NCBI GenBank assembly: GCA_036362985.1
Contig: JAYGXS010000001.1
Span: 20,285,714-20,349,713 of the forward strand
DNA from: Ligula intestinalis
Lineage: Eukaryota > Platyhelminthes > Cestoda > Diphyllobothriidea > Diphyllobothriidae
DNA length: 64,000 nucleotides
Direction of reading: 5' to 3'
Shown here: piece by piece, positions 11,641 through 22,621 of the stretch
Layout of the letters: every line of letters starts with the position of its first letter
Position numbering within the stretch: the stretch's first letter is position 1
The notes under the pieces: generated by a model
Database searches by the model: none
What the model saw: only the letters and a program-made list of their open reading frames with translations
Told to the model about the DNA's origin: nothing
Program-made: the position numbers and the translations under genes

Positions 11641-12791
11641 AAATGCCAAAGTAAGAAAGAGCCATTGAAACCTGACTCTAAGTCAGCCGGTAAGCCACTC
11701 CACACAAAACAACACAAACTGGGCTGACGGCACGGTCCGAGTTATGCGGTCAATTGGCAACCTGCCAAATCACGGGTTTAAGCGCGCCGTGATAGCTCAA
11801 AGAGCGTTTATAGCGAGGTAAATGAACTGAGCTAACTGCCCAACTTTCTTTTCCTATTCCCAGGGCGCAGCAACCGTCTGAGTCGGACAGTGAACTAGCG
11901 TGGGGAGTGAACCCAGTTGCTGATAGATGCTATATCAATGTTAAAAAGGTACAGATCTAGGCATTTAATTTTATGCATTTTGGGAAGGAAGCCGATGGAC
12001 AATAATCACAGGAATGTAATCCCGTGGATAGTTGCTCGTTCGGCCCATAGTTAATCACCGAGATAAACACTGGTTGCACACAATTGTACAGTATAATGTC
12101 AATGCCAGTGACAAACTCAGTCGCGTGCTTTCGGTACGTAGGTGTGCTATCTCATGAAATGTCAACCAAAAGCCTTTAATGTGTATCGATTAAAAGAGGT
12201 TACTTAAATGGGGGTAATAATTGTGCAGTGGCCTAAGCCACGGGTGTGTTCACAACACTACAATTATCACACACCCCTATCCGTATAGGAAGAGAAGGGG
12301 TAAGACCGGTAGTTATTTAGTGTATCAGTGGTAGTCTAAAAGCCTGATGCGCGGCAGGCTTGGGGTCTGCTACCGTGCTGTGGGCGTTAATTCGTAAATG
12401 TCATGGGAGGGTGAGTCACAGGCGGCTTGACAACTGCTTGCTTGGACTATTACACCTGCGATTGGCCGTCCCAGAGGCAGACCAAGATCTGCGATCACAC
12501 GACCGTTTGCAGCGGGGTACTGGTGAAGGACAGTGCTATAATGGAACTTATCATGAAGGGTAATCAAAATACATTTGATTTACTTCCGAATGTCGGCTTT
12601 TGAACGAGCTTCCTTCCGGTGGCCTGCGAAAACAACACTCTGAAAAATGTCACTTCTTTTGTAGCATGCATTTGGTTCAATGGTATTTCATGGAAAATGT
12701 ACACAAAATGTGGTTTCCTGTCATCAGTTGGTAGCAAATAACGTCCTCTGCGAAGTTCATACGTAAAGAAATGATATAATTTGGTTTGAAA

Positions 12792-13135
12792 AGAGATAAT
12801 TTTGAATTGAGGAATCGGGGCGGGCGTCAATTACCCCAGGGTGATAGGATGATGATCTATTGCATTCAGAGTCAAGTAGGTGCAACTGGAGGCATCAACG
12901 AATTGTCGTCACTCCAGCCGTTTCAACACTTCAAGGTGACATTTCACTGACTTTCGTGACTCGGTTTCTAAGAGATAATTTAGAATTGCGAAATCAAGGC
13001 AGGCGTCAGCTATCCCAGGATGAGAGGATGATGACCTGTTAGTGGTTGCATTCACAGTTAAGTAGGTGCAACTAGAGGTACTTATGAATTGTCATCACTC
13101 CAACCGTTTCAACATATTAAGGTGACTCGTGACTC
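12792..13135. repeat. tandem duplication of about 175 bp inside the long repeat
   Basis: Unit 1 (from GAATTGAGGAATCGGGG) and unit 2 (from GAATTGCGAAATCAAGG) both run through GGATGATGA, GTCAAGTAGGTGCAACT or a close variant, and CACTCCAGCCGTTTCAACA. The other copies of the long repeat carry this segment once, so the duplication is private to this copy. Confidence 0.75.
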
Positions 13136-13339
13136 GGCTGTCACGAGGGGTACACGCCAGCAAAACTAAGAGTTTGTGATCCGCTAAAAAGAAGAAAGAC
13201 TGCATGTCGAAATTCATGTGATCCCGCATGTTATTACTGATGACTGTTCTTTTGGAGTAAAAATCGTAGTCCTTAGATAGGATGGTATCAGTCATTCTCT
13301 CGAAATATGTTCTTCAATTGATTCTGAAGGTTCTATAGG

Positions 13340-13817
13340 AGTTAAGGCTAAGACGGTTAACCCTAACAGTTACAATCATTCAGGTCCTGATTCCTTAGGA
13401 GATAGGAGAGAAGAGGGTGGAAAGGCGAGAGTAGACGGAACAGTGTATTGTTTACAGAAGAGTTAGGGGAAAGTTGCCAGTCCGTCCGGCATGGCTGTTC
13501 GGCTGGAGGGCGCATGAGCGCGCAGCCTCACACCCGTCTCGCTCAGAGCCGATTCCAAAGTGTCCTTTTGCGGCCTTAATCGAGCATGGCCGGAAAGGTT
13601 CACCTTGTCTAGATCTCGTGATGGTGATTGGTTGAGCGTGAGACGCACAGGCGCCTGCGCGCAAGCGGCTGTGGCTAGTATCAGTAGAGCGACCGGCAGA
13701 CAGACAGGCGACGACATCGCGTGATAACTCGGCACGAGCGAGCCCCACGTTGGTTGGCCAAGATTGTCGTCTTGCATTTGGAGCGGTGGACTGTAGAACC
13801 GCTATAGTTCTTCTAGC
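13340..13817 (+). mobile_element. GC-rich insert R, copy 1
   Basis: Begins with TTAAGGCTAAGACGGTTAACC and CTAACAG, and continues GC-rich with many CpGs and a GATTGG CCAAT box. Alignment to the uninterrupted long repeat at about 25240-25270 shows the host repeat breaking at GGTTCTATAG and resuming at CCAACCGTTTTATTAAACAGAC. CTATAG occurs near both ends and may be a target duplication. Related inserts lie at 25490-25872 (plus) and 21915-22428 (minus). The type is unknown. Confidence 0.6.
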
Positions 13818-14082
13818 CAACCGTTTTATTAAACAGACGGTGCTGCTTTAGCTCTAACTCTCAATTGCCACTTCCAGATCCCAGGTCCCGTCCGGGCTGG
13901 TCAGTGGACTGGTGCAGCGAGTGAGCGCAACTGCTGATCTATGCTATATCGCAGTTTAAATATATTTGGCTAGTTATTTACTTTTATGTACTTTGGAAAA
14001 GAGCAAACGGTGGGCAGTAGTTGGATGACGGCGATCTCATGGACGTTCGTGTGTTCGGCCTCTGATTAAGGAATAAACTCAC

Positions 14083-14148
14083 CTAGTTGACCCAATTGTG
14101 AAAAAACTAGCCAAATGCCGCGAGTTTTTTCACAATTGGGTTAACTAG
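14083..14148. repeat. 26-bp-arm palindrome (hairpin)
   Basis: The left arm CTAGTTGACCCAATTGTG plus AAAAAACT (14083-14108) pairs with the right arm at 14123-14148 with one G:T-type mismatch; the loop is 14 nt. It contains the SINE tail motif TTTTTTCACAATTGGGT in both orientations. Confidence 0.9.
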
Positions 14149-14239
14149 AATCAAGCAAATCTGCCAAACCCCCTAATAATTACGTCATCCTAGTAGTCTT
14201 TTTGGTGAATTCTAGATGATTTCTGTTTGGGCAGTCAGC

Positions 14240-14476
14240 TTGCTGTTCCAAATTGGTGGATTCCATACGAGCGGTAAAGTTGGGCGGGTAAAATCGATCC
14301 AAGTGTGATTAAACTCACGGTGTGAAGCGTGGCATTTGTAGCTTAATGGTACAGCATTGGCTTCCGGTGAAGGCCTTCCCTTCTATTCGGGTTCAAATCC
14401 CGCCAAATGCCGCGAGTTTTTTTCACAATTGGGTCAACTAGAATCAAGCAAATCTGCCAAACCCCCTAATAATAAG
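14240..14476 (+). mobile_element. tRNA-headed SINE, best copy
   Basis: A lead segment (ATTGGTGGATTCCATACGAG, then GGTAAAATCGATCCAAG) precedes a 79-nt tRNA-like block at 14332-14410. The acceptor stem GCATTTG/CAAATGC is a perfect 7 bp, the anticodon stem is GGCTT/AGGCC, box A is TAGCTTAATGGTACAGC and box B is GGGTTCAAATCCC. The anticodon loop CCGGTGA has C at position 33, not U, so tRNA function is unlikely. The tail reads GAGTTTTTTTCACAATTGGG and then AAATCTGCCAAACCCCC. The tail alone is duplicated just upstream (about 14111-14175). SINEs of this kind are transcribed by RNA polymerase III and moved by a LINE partner, which I cannot identify. Confidence 0.8.
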
Positions 14477-14515
14477 AGCATCACTTGTGATACGCCTTTG
14501 TGACGCTTAGGTACA

Positions 14516-14760
14516 GTGGATGTGCTGTATCATGAAATGTCAACTAAAATTTCTATTTTTAATCCAACCAAAGTCTACATGAAATTCGGTGGCAGAATTC
14601 TTAATGAAGTTGCCCATCCCCTCAACTCTGAATTAGTGGCTGCGAATAGTTCCCGTACTATGTACCGAGCCTTCCGACACATCGGCATCTCAGCATTCTG
14701 TACTGCCATTTCTAGGACGCTACCTCACGTATAAAGAAACAGAAATTCAGAAGCTGAGAT
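14516..14760 (+). pseudogene. LINE ORF2 C-terminal fragment
   Basis: The plus frame gives RILNEVAHPLNSELVAANSS then RTMYRAFRHIG, matching RILSDDAHPLHFELMAAKSS and RTTRRNFRHMT at the end of the LINE at 30387-33508. The match continues to a CCTCACGT-like string and GAAATTCAGAAGCTGA. It is a 5'-truncated 3' end of the same LINE family, without its (TCA)n tail. Confidence 0.7.
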
Positions 14761-14890
14761 TAGACATTTTTTCATAATACAAGGTGTCTCAAAAATGTAT
14801 ACACATTTTTCATAATTATTGCAATATTGGCATCCCAAGATATTAATTATGAGAATGAAGCATTCTTTGGGAAAATTTCGAATTTTATTT

Positions 14891-14930
14891 CGTAAATTTT
14901 CGACGCGAACCAAGCGGTCGTCTTCAGACG
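14891..14930 (-). ncRNA. hammerhead-like ribozyme motif a
   Basis: Core CTGAAGA, one C, helix II GACCGC/GCGTC (one bulged C) over a 7-nt loop, then GAAA. Helix III is the palindrome AATT, H17 is T, and helix I is CGT/ACG. AATAAA follows within 8 nt. All three helices pair by sequences unlike those of the other subfamilies here. Helices I and III are short; activity is untested. Confidence 0.6.
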
Positions 14931-15090
14931 TGGAAAACTGTGCAAAAAACAACTAAGTTTTTTAAAGGTTCGGAAAATCAATATTCATCCGACGTCTGCA
15001 TCGATTGGCAAGATTTTTGTTCTGTGCTGGTAGGTGTTATGTGCTTTCTGTCATTTGGCTGTCTGCTGTGTTTTCGTGGTGTGCATTCAA

Positions 15091-15570
15091 TTAGGCTTTG
15101 AAGTAACCGTACCTGGCGTCCAAATCAATAAACCTGTTGATGCATGCCTCGTCTGAGTGCATTGCTCCCAGGAATTCACGGCCTTTTCTATTTTGACAAG
15201 TGCCAACAATCCATGGGTTCTCCCAAGCTAATTTGTGGCCGGTTTCCAGTGTGTACATGGCCACCTGGGATAAATGGTATCGTCTTCTGATCGCTGATTG
15301 ATGTTGGTGCATGCGGGTTGAGGCGCATTTCCTAGTTTGGCCACAGTAAACTGCATCACAACTGGAACACGGAATCTTGTAGACAACCACTTTTCCTTTA
15401 AGATAGTCAACCCTGTCCTCAGGGTGTACAAGCTGTGAACCTAAGGCGGTTGCGGGCAGGTGTGGCACTTGTATCTGGTATTTTTTGAGTTGTCTTTTGA
15501 CAAGCTCAGATACATTCCTTACGTATGGGAGAGAACGCCAGGTTAGTGTTTTCGGTACCTCACTGGTCAT
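15091..15570 (-). pseudogene. PLE GIY-YIG endonuclease fragment, open over 159 codons
   Basis: A 5'-truncated PLE carrying an undamaged C-terminal frame. It starts at the insertion point in the mariner repeat (TSEVPKTLTWRSLPYV), passes a connector with VKRQLKKYQIQVPHLP, then shows CSSCDAVYCGQTRKC and RMHQHQSAI (GIY-YIG core with the CxxC knuckle), TLETGHKLAWENP and the C-terminal block INRFIDLDARYGYF. The reverse transcriptase is lost. This subfamily differs from the one at 8687-10159. Downstream on the minus strand come a hammerhead-like motif (14891-14930) and AATAAA. It is called a pseudogene because half of the protein is missing, although no stop interrupts what remains. Confidence 0.85.
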
Positions 15571-16099
15571 ACGTAATCGTAAAATTGGTGTTTATCCTAA
15601 TTTTATTATTTTAAAAAGGTAAAAATATTTACAGCTGTCTTTGTATTGCTTTTTTTACTGAATGGTCTCAAACTGACGTCCATTTTAATCATGAGACTGC
15701 TGACAAGTCGAAACAGTGGATTCGCACACAGCATGAAACAATTTCCTTGTTATTCGGGTGCATTCATGTTCAATGAATTCTCTCAATTCATTTATTGTTG
15801 AAATAGTCAAAATGCAGTGAAAAAAACAATAAGATAATTGTGATAAATACCAATTATTGAAAATTTGTGTACATTTTTGGTACCGCCTATGATGTGAATT
15901 TTGTGCATACTTCAAAATATTTGATTATTTTATTAGTCTATCCCAAAGTCTCAGTGAACAAAGCCATTTTGCTGACAATTTTGGATGCTTTCTTAAAAAT
16001 AAAGCGTATTTCGTTCTCTCTCTACAAAATTCTGCTTCTAGAAGAGATTACTTAAGTGTGGTTCTTCTATCAATAGTTGCATGGGATAACCCCAATATA

Positions 16100-16620
16100 T
16101 TTTAATTACATGATAATGTTGGCTATTGAAGTAGCCCTTGCCAGGCCGCCTGAATAAAGTGTCTACTTAAGTAGCATGCACCTCCTCATTTCTTTTTACT
16201 GCCTTCATAAATCCAATCATTTTTCATAGAAACCATGCAAAAAATATTCTTTATTTCTAGCAGATTACTTCTTCGAATTTCCTCCTTGAAGAAAGCATAT
16301 ATTCCGACTTAGAAGAAAAAACTTTTTAATCGCCGAATTGGGGGGCGGACGTCAACTACTTGAGAGTGATATTGTGCGGAGCTGCTACGGCTGAGTGCAT
16401 TCACAGTCGATAAAGAGATAAATAGATAAATCAAGAGGTATGACGGACCACCCAACCTGATCCTGCAAGAGTGAGACGTCACCTTGATGCCTTGTGATTC
16501 GAATGTGAGGAATCTGACACTTCTGTCAAGGTTACAGTCAGCGATGACAAAAGTGAACAAAGCTGCGCACTAAAATTCATGTAATCTGACCTGCTGACCC
16601 TAATTAGTACTTTATTGATG
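16100..16620. repeat. fragment of the unclassified long repeat
   Basis: Shares CTACTTAAGTAGCATGCA, then GGGCGGACGTCAACTA, and finally CTGACCTGCTGACCCTAATT, with 25380-26060 and 48190. It lacks the GC-rich insert present at 25490-25872 and so shows the empty-site arrangement. Confidence 0.55.
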
Positions 16621-18501
16621 AGAAACGTAGCTGGGTTGGCTGGAGTAACGTAGAGAAGCTACCTTAAAACTCCCATTTATGTGATTCATGTCTGCACTAA
16701 AATCAGCTCAGTTGAAAGGATCTTATAGGTATTTTTTCGGAAAGTATTGTACATAAGGTATATAGAGAAATTTCCTTTACACGCGATTGTATCATCACGA
16801 TGGTGTATAAATAGAAGTGTTAAACAACGTTATTTATCGCACACACTTGACCGCAGGCGAGCTGCTGCCTTTTGGAATGCTAGTGTTTATATGTAGGAAA
16901 TGGCCTAAGATCTCTTCCCCCCACAATAAGTCTCCGGGTGTGTTTGGGTTTTGGATTCCTTGCAACATTCCTAATAAGCGGTGGTCTGAGTATTGCCAGT
17001 CACAACAGGAAAGTTCGCTATTCGTGTGGGAGGAAACTGGCTTCAATGGACTCTAACCAGAGATGTTAGCCGAAAGAAACCAGACAATTTCTTTTCGCCG
17101 ACTTTAAGGCTCTGCGATTTATCAGTGATCCTGCGCCTTCAAGAGCATGCAGCTCGTAAACCCATCAAGCCACCGTCCGAGGAAAGTCCATGAATATTTA
17201 TTGCACTTGATTCCTATTCTACTTTAAATCTGTCTCGCACCCTGAAAGTAATAGAAGAATGCCGATCGAAGTGATGGTCCTGTTTGACTGTCAAATTAAG
17301 TGTTGAATTCGATTTTGTTCTATTTACGTTATTATTGACTGGTAAGGAATGTATAGGGCTGGACAGGTAGTTGTGTGCTTTTTGGGGAGGGAAGCCGATG
17401 GAAGGTAATTAGATGAATGTAATCCCGTTGATGGGTGCCCGTTCGGTCCATAGTTAATAACCAAGCTAAATACTGGTTGTACACCATTGTACACTATAAT
17501 GTAAGTCAGTGACAAACTCAGTCGCGTTTCTTAGGTACGGCTGTTATATTATCAACTGAAACGCCAACCAAAAGCCTTCAATGCGTGTGCAGTTAGAAGA
17601 GATTATTAAAACGACTTAGTAAGGTGTGGTTGTGCTCAAAGCCCACCTCCGTACAGGAAGGGAAGGGTCAAAATAAGTAGTTGTTTATTATATACAGAGA
17701 CTCAGTGGTAGTCTGAAGTCAAATATATCTCATTTACTTCAGGATGCCGGCTTTTGAACGAGCTTCTTTCTTGCAGTCTGCGAAAACTGCTCTCTGAAAA
17801 ATGTGATTACTTAAATAGCAGGCATTTGGTCAATTGATCTGCAATGCCCCAATGAATTCAACAGTATTTCATGGAAAACGTACACAAAATGCGCTCTCTT
17901 TTACTCAGTTGGTAGCAAATAACGTCTTCTGCGAATTCCATACGGGGAGAAAGGGTAGCTTTCGAGTTTAAAAAAACGTAACGTGCAAGTACGGAATCGG
18001 GGTTGACGTCAACTACCCCAGGGTGATAGGATGATGAGCTGTTTGGGGGTTGCATTCGCAGTCAAGTAGGTGCAGCTAGAAGTAGCAACGCATTGTCGTC
18101 ACTCCAGCCATTTCAGCACTTCGAGGTGACACTTCATCCGACTCTCGTGACTCGACTGTCACAAGACTGACACACCTGCCAAACTAAGAGTCTGTGATCA
18201 GATAAAAGCGAAGAAAAGACTGCATACTGAAATTCATGTGATCTTCCATGCTCTTCCTAATGAATGTTTTATTGAAGGAAAAATCGTAGTCTTAAGATAG
18301 GATGGTATTAGTAATACTCTCGGATTCACCCGATTATCAATGTTCTTCCAGTTACCCATGTAAAGTACGAGGACAGTTTGGAGTAGCTAGAGCTTTGCGT
18401 CACTGTGTTGAATGCGAAGGATATTTGGAGCCCGGATGAGAGCACAATGAAGAAGCACGGCGTTTCTTACACACCTCTTCGTCTCAGGATGCCTTGCAGC
18501 A

Positions 18502-18902
18502 TATACAGGGTGTCCCAAAATGTATACATATTTTAAATGATTGTAAATCTGGTGTTTATTATAATTTTATTACTTCCAAAACGTAAAACTATTTGCACAT
18601 ATCATTACATTATTTTTTTCACTGCATTTTGACAATTGCAGCGGCAACTGAATTGAGAGAAGCCATTAAACCTGAGTGCATACGAATACTAAGGGAAGTT
18701 TTTCATGCTACGTGCGATCCCATTGCTTCGCGTTGTCTGGAGTGTAACGATCAAAATGGATGCCAGTTTGCGATTATTCAGTAAAAAAACAATAAAATGA
18801 TACTTGTAAATATCTTCACATTTATTTAGGAATTAAATTGTGATAAACACCAATTTTACAATAAGATGGAATGTGTATGCATATTTTTGGTACACTCTGT
18901 AT
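18502..18902 (+). mobile_element. mariner-like non-autonomous element with long TIRs
   Basis: Starts CAGGGTGTCCCAAAATGTAT after TATA and ends in the inverse, TTTTTGGTACACTCTG followed by TATA. The terminal inverted repeats run about 80 bp, with TGGTGTTTAT and AATTTTATT shared by both arms. Between them is only the tail of a transposase: ATELREAIKPECIRILREVF then HATCD and CNDQNGCQF, typical of the C-terminus of mariner-type transposases. The DDE catalytic region is gone. TA-ending flanks fit Tc1/mariner TA target choice. Confidence 0.8.
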
Positions 18903-20670
18903 AGGCATAGGATGAATATGGAACTCATGGGCATAGGAACATGACCAGAATCAGGGGGCCTTAAACCAGTCAAATTGCGAATATCGCGCTGGAAGTAAAG
19001 GCAGTCGTTATTAGTGGGTGCGCAGTGATCTGCTCATGAGTATGTCCAGACATATTTTGAAGAAGGTTGAATTAGACTTAATGTGAATTGAATTTTATGT
19101 GGGAAAATGACTGAAAATGGAAATGAAACAGCTGCTCTTATTCGACGTAAAAGTTGTTTGAAAAGACAGAAAATGACTGAAAAATGAGGATAAATTTAGT
19201 ACACATCAATTACTGCCCATTATACCCACAACATGTGACACCCAGCCTGGGACGTGTGATACCCTCCAGGTGGTTGTTTATTGAGGAAGTAATTTAAATT
19301 CCACCGAAAAAAATTTATATTGCCGTGATCAATAAAGCGTAGAGCAGTCAGCACGGGGCAAATTGTGTGAATTGGATGACTGTGTTGAGTAAAAATTTTT
19401 AAATTCCTACACCTTTGCTTAGAATCATCTTTCAAAATTTCTTACTTATGCACAATAGGAGGGCTCTGCAGAAGATGGTAGACTTTTACAAAAATAAGGT
19501 GGACATTTAAAACGCCAATCGTAGGATTAGAGAATGTTGACTGAATTTCTGTAGCGTCTGGGATTCGAAAGGCTTATTACAGTCCATAGTTTAGAAACGC
19601 CAAATGCAAGTGTAACGAAAGATCGAATTCAGAATTATTCTGAAATTGAAAACTTTTAAAAATGAAGGATACTCTTTCATCGAATAAACAATTTGAAGAC
19701 TGCGCAACTTATTACAATAGTTGAGGTACGCCTTTTAAGGCCTATTCCAACGAGTGGTATCAGAACTGGACTCATTCAAAGCTCTCTGGTTACTGATCAT
19801 ATTCCTACTTTCACGAGTTTAAAATCCCTCCTCCAAACAACTCAGGATCTATGTCAGAAAAGTCATATCCTTTCGGCGCGCTGCCGACTAGTCTCCAAAG
19901 AGCCTCCCGAACTCGACGATTTCGAACTGCGATATCAGGAGACATGGAAATCTCTATTCTTTTTTGAATATTTTTATGGCTCGCATACAGTTTATAAGAC
20001 ATGGCACGCCAGCAATTTCTTCTGTTGGTCCATTCAAGCGGTGCGTTGCCTCGGTCCAATAAACATATTATATCCCACAGCAGGGAGACCCCTAACTGTC
20101 TGTTGTTCAGAAATGTGATTTTTAAAGAAATCTGTTCTTTCTAGGGCTGATGAAGGAGGGAAAACTTTTGCTACTTAAACAGAGATTTCGTTTTCATAAA
20201 GACTATAGTCACGATTACGACACATTTGCAGCTTTTTTACTGAATTCGAGTCGTGCCTGATATGTGAAGCTAAAAGCCCGGACACATGTTTTGCTGGTAT
20301 TCCACCGCCGCAAAACATAACCGAAAAAGGATTAGGTTTATCAGTGAGTGTCCCAGCTTTCCCCATGTGCTTTCTGGTGGATATTTCAGTTTTGAAATTT
20401 CAGCTCTTTTATCTCTTCAGTAAATACTGCCCTTACTTGGACTAAATTATTCGCTGTGAAGCTTTCTAGGCCGAGTTTGGACGATAGTCAACAGCGCATG
20501 GATCCCAGGCCCAGTTGGTACTTTTTTGCCTGGTTGCTGAAGAACACTTAGACTTCGAATAATTCCTGTCGTTATTTTTAGTTCCAGAATGAAGGAAAAG
20601 GTTCGCGATCCAGGTATTTGCAGGAACGAGGAAGAAGACGTATCGAGCACCAAATCAATTTATTCATTGT

Positions 20671-20710
20671 TCTGAGCTTTCGAACTCTTACAGGAGTCCA
20701 TCTTCAGAGA
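20671..20710 (-). ncRNA. hammerhead-like ribozyme motif b
   Basis: Core CTGAAGA, T, helix II GGACTC/GAGTTC (6 bp) with loop CTGTAA, then GAAA. Helix III is the palindrome AGCT, H17 is C, and helix I is TCT/AGA. It marks the left inverted end of the PLE at 20622-21708. Confidence 0.6.
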
Positions 20711-21079
20711 TGAGAAGAAGCCACCAAAAAGGGGGTAATTATAGTGGCCATAGGCCAATAAAATGTCATAAATCATCAGGTTGTCAAGGCATTAGAAACA
20801 GCTTTCAACAGGGATGGGGGAGGGAGGCAATAAGCTGTCAGTGGAGTCGGGGGCAATTATAGTGGTGTACACTAATTAGCTATCAGTGGAGCAGGGGGTC
20901 ATGAACAGCAGTTAATGAGGTGCCTTGTCATTCGGTAGAGGGTCCTGGCAACCATGCCTCCTCTTCCGGCTGGTTCGTTGTGGAGTCCTCTTCGTTAGCC
21001 ATTGCTACGTTTGGTTTGGCCTTGCTCTGTCTTTTTCACATAATGGCGCAAGACTTTGTAGGCCGCGGGCAGGTCTAGG

Positions 21080-21480
21080 TGCCTATTGACAGAGTTGGCA
21101 TCTGAGTACCATGCCTCAAGCGTCAGCCTTTCGGCTTTTGAGGTTTTCGGCCTACGATGGTTGGTCCTTGGAGATGGAAGTCATAGCCAGGCTCTGCGAC
21201 GTGTGCTGCAAGTTGAGAGTTTGGGTCTAGTCTCTGAGCCGCTAGTTTGTGCTCGTGCAGGCGGGTCTGCAATTTGCAACCTGATTCGCCGATGCAATTG
21301 CAATCTCCGTTGTTACGCAGTATCTTGTAGACAACTGCGGAAGTAAATGTAGGAGGGAGTCTGTCTTCAGGTCGCATCATCCGGCGGCGTATTGTCACCT
21401 GCGGTCGATGGGCTATCCCTACGCCAGCAGGTTGTAACAGTCGTGAGACTGCTTCGGAGACACCTTTTATGTATGAAATG
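21080..21480 (-). pseudogene. PLE GIY-YIG endonuclease fragment
   Basis: The minus frame shows VTIRRRMMRPEDRLPP, VVYKILRN, GDCNCIGESGCKLQTRLHEH (the GIY-YIG core, with YVGETG altered to CIGESG), KLAAQRLDPNSQLAAHV and a GHDF-like GYDFHL block. The C-terminal tail continues in another frame with SVNRHLDLPAAYKVL near 21070, so there is a frameshift. The tyrosine and glycine changes make catalysis doubtful. No reverse transcriptase is present in this element. Confidence 0.75.
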
Positions 21481-21621
21481 GCCCTCCAGACTTCGGGCTA
21501 CTGTTGCACTGACCGTCGTCTGTTCACTCGGCATCTGCTTTGTTTGATACATGACTTTGGGCATCCATTTGCTTGGAAGAGTTCTTGGAGGTATTTTAAC
21601 TCAGCTCTTGGCTACTTCTCA

Positions 21622-21661
21622 TTTCTGAAGATGGACTCCTATAAGAGTTAGAAAGCTCAGA
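21622..21661 (+). ncRNA. hammerhead-like ribozyme motif c
   Basis: Core CTGAAGA, T, helix II GGACTC/GAGTTA (the last pair lost), loop CTATAA, then GAAA. Helix III is AGCT, H17 is C, helix I is TTT/AGA with one wobble. AATAAA follows. It is the right inverted end of the same PLE. Confidence 0.55.
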
Positions 21662-21914
21662 ACAATAAAGCAATTTATCTGGTGCTGCATACATCTTCTT
21701 CCTCGTCCAGGTATTTTATGTGCACCGCTTCTATTGCTTGAATAACAATGAAAATTACTTAGTTTCAATAAATTAACACAGAAGGACGCAATATGTGACC
21801 CCCACAGGGAAAAAAATAGTTGAGCGTGTAGTAAACAGCCGTATTACACGCAAACTTAACCCTAGCTCCAGCTATTGTGTTCGTTAGTGTTAATATTCGT
21901 TGGCGGATTGATGG

Positions 21915-22428
21915 GATCGCACAACAGTTTGCTGTCCCTAGGAGGACAGACTTAGCGGGTCAGCTTGTAGTGGCTTTTTGCAGCTACTTAGAACCCAAGA
22001 CCAGCCGCTGATGCATGGCGCCCTTAGCCTGCCTGCGCGCCCACTGCTCCTGGGGCTAGGCGCTAATTGTCCTTGACCGACGCGCACATACGCCGCAGCG
22101 TGACCGCGCGCTCAGGCTAGCCAGCCTTAGCCAATCTCAAGGTCGCGCGCCCACGCTAGTCTAGACATCAACCGCGCCATTGGCCGCCGGAACAGAGCAT
22201 GTGCCGGCGGCGCCTGGTGCCCTCATCACTGCGGATCCGACTCGACTAGGGAATGATTGCACTTGTCGGCGAATCAACACTCTTTCGGCCTATTATCCTA
22301 TTCTTCTGCAGCATACACTATTCCTAACAATGTGGCTTTCCCACTGTCTTCTCTCCTTACCTAAAGGAACTATGGGCCGGGAAGATCCTAGCTGTTAGGG
22401 TTAACCTTTTTAGCCTTAACGCCTCGTT
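21915..22428 (-). mobile_element. GC-rich insert R, copy in minus orientation
   Basis: Its minus strand starts TTAAGGCTAAAAAGGTTAAC and CCTAACAGC, then matches 25490-25872 through GGTGGGAAAGCC-like, GATGTCTAG and GGGCGCGCGA strings. Copy B of the long repeat runs uninterrupted across this position (about 28125). Dense CpG and a CCAAT box (CCATTGGCC) make it promoter-like. No ORF is convincing. Confidence 0.6.
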
Positions 22429-22621
22429 ATAAGCTGGCAAATTCCAAAGGGACGACTATTATGACACCGTAGTAGTTTCACAACGCATCACTTTTACTTG
22501 CTACCGTCAAGGTCTCTTAAAAATTGGGCCAGGTCAGCTAAGAAAAACACGCTTATAGTGGTCGATGTTAAGTAGAGCCACCGGCTCTTGCAAGCCGAAG
22601 ACGTGTCAGGGCAGCAAACTG

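Larger units (their letters stand above)
11975..13860. repeat. unclassified long repeat, copy 1
   Basis: Matches 17375-18390 and 24290-25310 in the same order over about 1 kb. Shared blocks include GGAAGCCGATGG, GACAAACTCAGTCGCG, TCAGTGGTAGTCT, GGCTTTTGAACGAGCTTC, ATTTCATGGAAAA and CAACTTCAAGGTGACA-like strings. No protein is encoded. A GC-rich insert (13340-13817) interrupts it, and one internal segment is duplicated in tandem (12792-13135). Confidence 0.75.
14776..15900 (-). mobile_element. mariner-like element (minus) interrupted by a PLE
   Basis: The left terminus is ACAAGGTGTCTCAAAAATG at 14778 and the right terminus is near 15890-15900 (CATTTTTGGTACCGCC, the inverse). The minus frame at 15685-15915 ends in a transposase C-terminus, INELREFIEHECTRITRKLF then HAVCES, matching the copy at 18502-18902. 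The left terminal inverted repeat is split: its outer 38 nt lie at 14778-14815 and its inner part (TAAAATTGGTGTTTATCC) at 15579. Everything between is a PLE that inserted into the repeat. Confidence 0.75.
20622..21708 (-). mobile_element. short PLE with inverted terminal repeats
   Basis: The left end (minus) and right end (plus) both read outward through a hammerhead-like motif, GCTCAGAACAAT, AATAAA or a variant, and TCTTCTTCCTCG. Arms are about 90-100 bp. Only an endonuclease fragment lies between. Comparison with copy B of the long repeat (about 27930) shows continuous sequence where this element sits, so it is a clean insertion. Confidence 0.8.

Noticed and set aside
19693..20118. Plus-strand frame of 141 codons
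   Set aside because: It lies within the long repeat, and the matching stretch of copy B (about 27010-27430) does not preserve the frame.
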